This document shows, piece by piece, positions 63,301-64,000 of a stretch of 64,000 bases of DNA. The stretch spans positions 56,550,192 to 56,614,191 of the forward strand of contig OX031061.1 in assembly GCA_943736015.1 (NCBI GenBank), in the 5' to 3' direction. Below the pieces are notes generated by a model. The model saw nothing but the letters and a program-made list of their open reading frames with translations. It made no database searches and had not been told where the DNA came from. How positions within the stretch are numbered: position 1 is the stretch's first letter; each line of letters begins with the position of its first letter. The translations under genes were made by a program, and so were the position numbers. The stretch is from Tridacna crocea (taxonomy: Eukaryota > Mollusca > Bivalvia > Cardiida > Cardiidae).

Positions 63301-63741
63301 CAAAATGTTTTCAAAAAGGCTTCTTTCTTAGCGTCGTTAAAAGTCGGGATTGTGTGGTAAAGTTATATCAAACATTTGACTGACAAAATATAATAAATTC
63401 AGTACAAAAATAACTATGAAAGCAACAGTCTAAATTTTTCCTTTCGTTTCATTCTGTAGGTTCTCCAAGACCAGATCCTGACGCACTCACCCAAAACAGG
63501 TCTATATCATTCGTCGGTGGATACGCATACTTCATCTTGAACGTGGTTGGTTATCCGTATCCTAGCTACGTATGGTCACGTGCTGACGGGAAACCAATGC
63601 CGCAGTGTTCCCAGATTGATTACCCGTCATTTACGTTCCTGAATATCTCCCACATTAAAATTTCAGACTTTGGAAAGTACCTATTGACAATGAATAATTC
63701 GATGGGGACGTCTACTGTCCCGTTTGGACTTCAAGCCATGG
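60270..63741 (+). CDS. Ig-superfamily receptor, copy 2 (tandem paralogue, 3' cut by window end)
   Basis: Same exon plan as copy 1: signal-peptide exon 60270-60366, Ig1 61600-61866, Ig2 62540-62827, Ig3 63460-63741, all joined in phase 1. The FnIII, TM and tail exons must lie beyond the window. It starts about 1.3 kb after the last candidate exon of copy 1. Signature stretches shared with copy 1 are EIYWTKN, NTSLPGDNET, PTWEIRN, GYPYPxYxWSR and NSxGT. Introns are unrelated to copy 1 and much shorter (intron 3 is 632 bp against 3.2 kb). Unlike copy 1 it keeps the B-strand Cys of Ig2. It is probably functional: no stop or frameshift is seen in any exon. Confidence 0.85.
60367..61599. other. Intron 1 of copy 2
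   Basis: A GA microsatellite lies at 60661-60680. Repeated GGAACATTGTTC-like short palindromes (60460-60580 and 60830-60910) suggest another foldback. A family A right-end remnant lies near 61030 and a family E fragment (reverse, about 61110-61440) follows. Confidence 0.5.
61110..61440 (-). mobile_element. Family E fragment (intron 1 of copy 2)
   Basis: AAAATGAGTATCGTTGTACT ... AATTTCTGGTCGCTTAGAAA matches the E element at 25719 in reverse. The ends are degraded. Confidence 0.7.
61600..61866 (+). CDS. Copy 2 exon 2: Ig-like domain 1
   Basis: Acceptor TAAAGCTTCAG, donor T|GTAAGT; 267 bp, phase 1-1, exactly as copy 1. Canonical Cys (SISCNVT), Trp (EIYWTKN) and FDSGDYVCHAL are present, with many sequons. 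It has no internal Met near its start, so simple ORF scans miss it. A family A repeat begins at 61879, 12 bases into the following intron. Confidence 0.9.
61879..62106. mobile_element. Family A MITE next to the exon 2 donor of copy 2
   Basis: TTTAACCCATTACCACTCAA ... GTGTGGTAATGAGCTAA, beginning 12 bases after the exon 2 border. Core arms are ACACTGTGGG / CCCACAGTGT. Confidence 0.92.
62142..62435 (-). mobile_element. Family E fragment (intron 2 of copy 2)
   Basis: GAAAACAGCTGTTTCCTCTA ... AATTTCTGGTCGGTTATAAA. Same region of E as the neighbouring fragment. Confidence 0.68.
62470..62512 (-). mobile_element. Family K terminal fragment before exon 3 of copy 2
   Basis: GATGAGTATTTGTAGAATGC then CATCTAGTGGGAGATTATGG. 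It ends 27 bases before the exon 3 border. Confidence 0.75.
62540..62827 (+). CDS. Copy 2 exon 3: Ig-like domain 2
   Basis: Acceptor TTTTTCTTTGCAG, donor T|GTAAGT; 288 bp (two codons longer than copy 1), phase 1-1. PAEIAGFLLSPDN, B-strand YTIQCNFMG, NPQPTWEIRN, then CGDTGFIECTGYN. It has the ordinary B- and F-strand cysteines plus the extra Cys before GDTG. Several N-glycosylation sequons are present. Confidence 0.9.
62889..63095 (+). mobile_element. Family B MITE (intron 3 of copy 2)
   Basis: GGGCACGTATTCACCAACCA ... GGTGAATACGATCC, palindrome ACTTCTGATTGGCTAAACCA / GGTTTAGCCAATCAGAAGTT. Confidence 0.88.
63180..63367. mobile_element. Family A MITE, left end lost
   Basis: AAAGCTTTCAATTGACTTAA ... 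GGGATTGTGTGGTAAAGTTA. The core is GAAAATGCTGGTAACCAGCA. Confidence 0.8.
63460..63741 (+). CDS. Copy 2 exon 4: Ig-like domain 3
   Basis: Acceptor TCATTCTGTAG, donor G|GTATTT; 282 bp, phase 1-1, identical in length to copy 1 exon 4. NVVGYPYPSYVWSRADGKPM carries the core Trp, and YLLTMNNSMGT replaces the F-strand Cys. A lone Cys lies in MPQCSQ. This is the last exon of copy 2 inside the window. Confidence 0.9.
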
Positions 63742-63796
63742 GTATTTAATTTTACTGTTTTGATTACCATGTTAGTCACATTTTTTTACCCCGTTT

Positions 63797-64000
63797 AAGG
63801 TAAGACTTGTGTAATGCACTTCCGGTGAACATGGGGCAAAAATTCTAATTGGTTGATAAATAAGGATAAATAAGGATTTATGCAGAAATAATATTTTTGC
63901 ACATTTCTAACGGATCAGAAATTCCGTTAATGTCTATCTTGAAATTACTTTTTGATACTTTTGTCAGTTTTCTGAAAAGGGAAGTAATTATTATCTCTTT
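63797..64000 (+). mobile_element. Family E MITE, cut by window end
   Basis: TTAAGGTAAGACTTGTGTAA start, interior like 25719-25920 (GCAGAAATAATATTTTTGCA, AGAAATTCCGTTAATGTCTA). TTAA precedes it. It lies in intron 4 of copy 2. Confidence 0.82.

Noticed and set aside
5452-63367. CRISPR-like array or terminators from the repeated palindromes
   Set aside because: Spacing is irregular, the elements are about 230 bp with their own ends, and the genome is eukaryotic.

Overview
The window looks like animal nuclear DNA, most likely from a bivalve mollusc. It is AT-rich, has intron-split genes with GT-AG borders, and is packed with short palindromic (MITE-like) elements, a tRNA-derived SINE and microsatellites. 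Several palindromes resemble repeats I associate with heterodont bivalves such as Dreissena, Mya or Mercenaria. That species hint is from memory and unchecked. I see no bacterial, viral or organellar genes, no tRNA or rRNA genes and no CRISPR array.

Genes. The only convincing genes lie in the last third, as two head-to-tail copies of one gene on the + strand. Copy 1 (about 40997-58936) has a signal-peptide exon, three Ig-like exons, a two-exon fibronectin type III (FnIII) domain and a transmembrane exon. Candidate cytoplasmic exons further on carry tyrosine motifs, including YINM. Copy 2 starts at 60270 and is cut by the window end after its third Ig exon. Exon lengths and phases match between copies (267/267, 282/288 and 282/282 bp, all phase 1-1). 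The first Ig domains are about 70% identical by eye, while the introns are unrelated. The encoded proteins should be type I membrane Ig-superfamily receptors or adhesion molecules. The exact family and ligand are not recognisable.

Positions 1-40990 hold no gene I can support; they are repeats and unassigned sequence. The dominant repeat ('family A') is about 230 bp, bounded by TTAACCC/TTAACTC-like and GGTTAA/GAGTTAA-like ends, with a nearly perfect palindromic core of about 65 bp. There are about 50 copies or remnants across the window, often abutting, and many core changes occur symmetrically on both arms. The other families are: B (GGCCCGTATTCACC ends, palindrome around ATTGGCTAAACC), C (GATCAGACTGCAC palindrome), D (CTCGGATCAGCCTGCGCAG palindrome), E (GGTAAGACCTGTGT ends at TTAA), F (TTTATTATACTGCAAAG ends), G (CGGTGAAAGATCGAAAT palindrome plus a 290 bp unit), H (AGCTTGTGGTTAATATGGGGAAATA palindrome), J, K, L and M, plus a SINE. 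A 4.4 kb structure with long inverted arms (52615-57025) sits between the transmembrane exon and the tail exons of copy 1.

Nested insertions give a relative order: B and C elements sit inside A copies, E sits inside a B copy, and another repeat sits inside a C copy. Several elements lie within 10-30 bases of receptor splice sites. Element ends were set by eye and are usually good to within about 10 bases.
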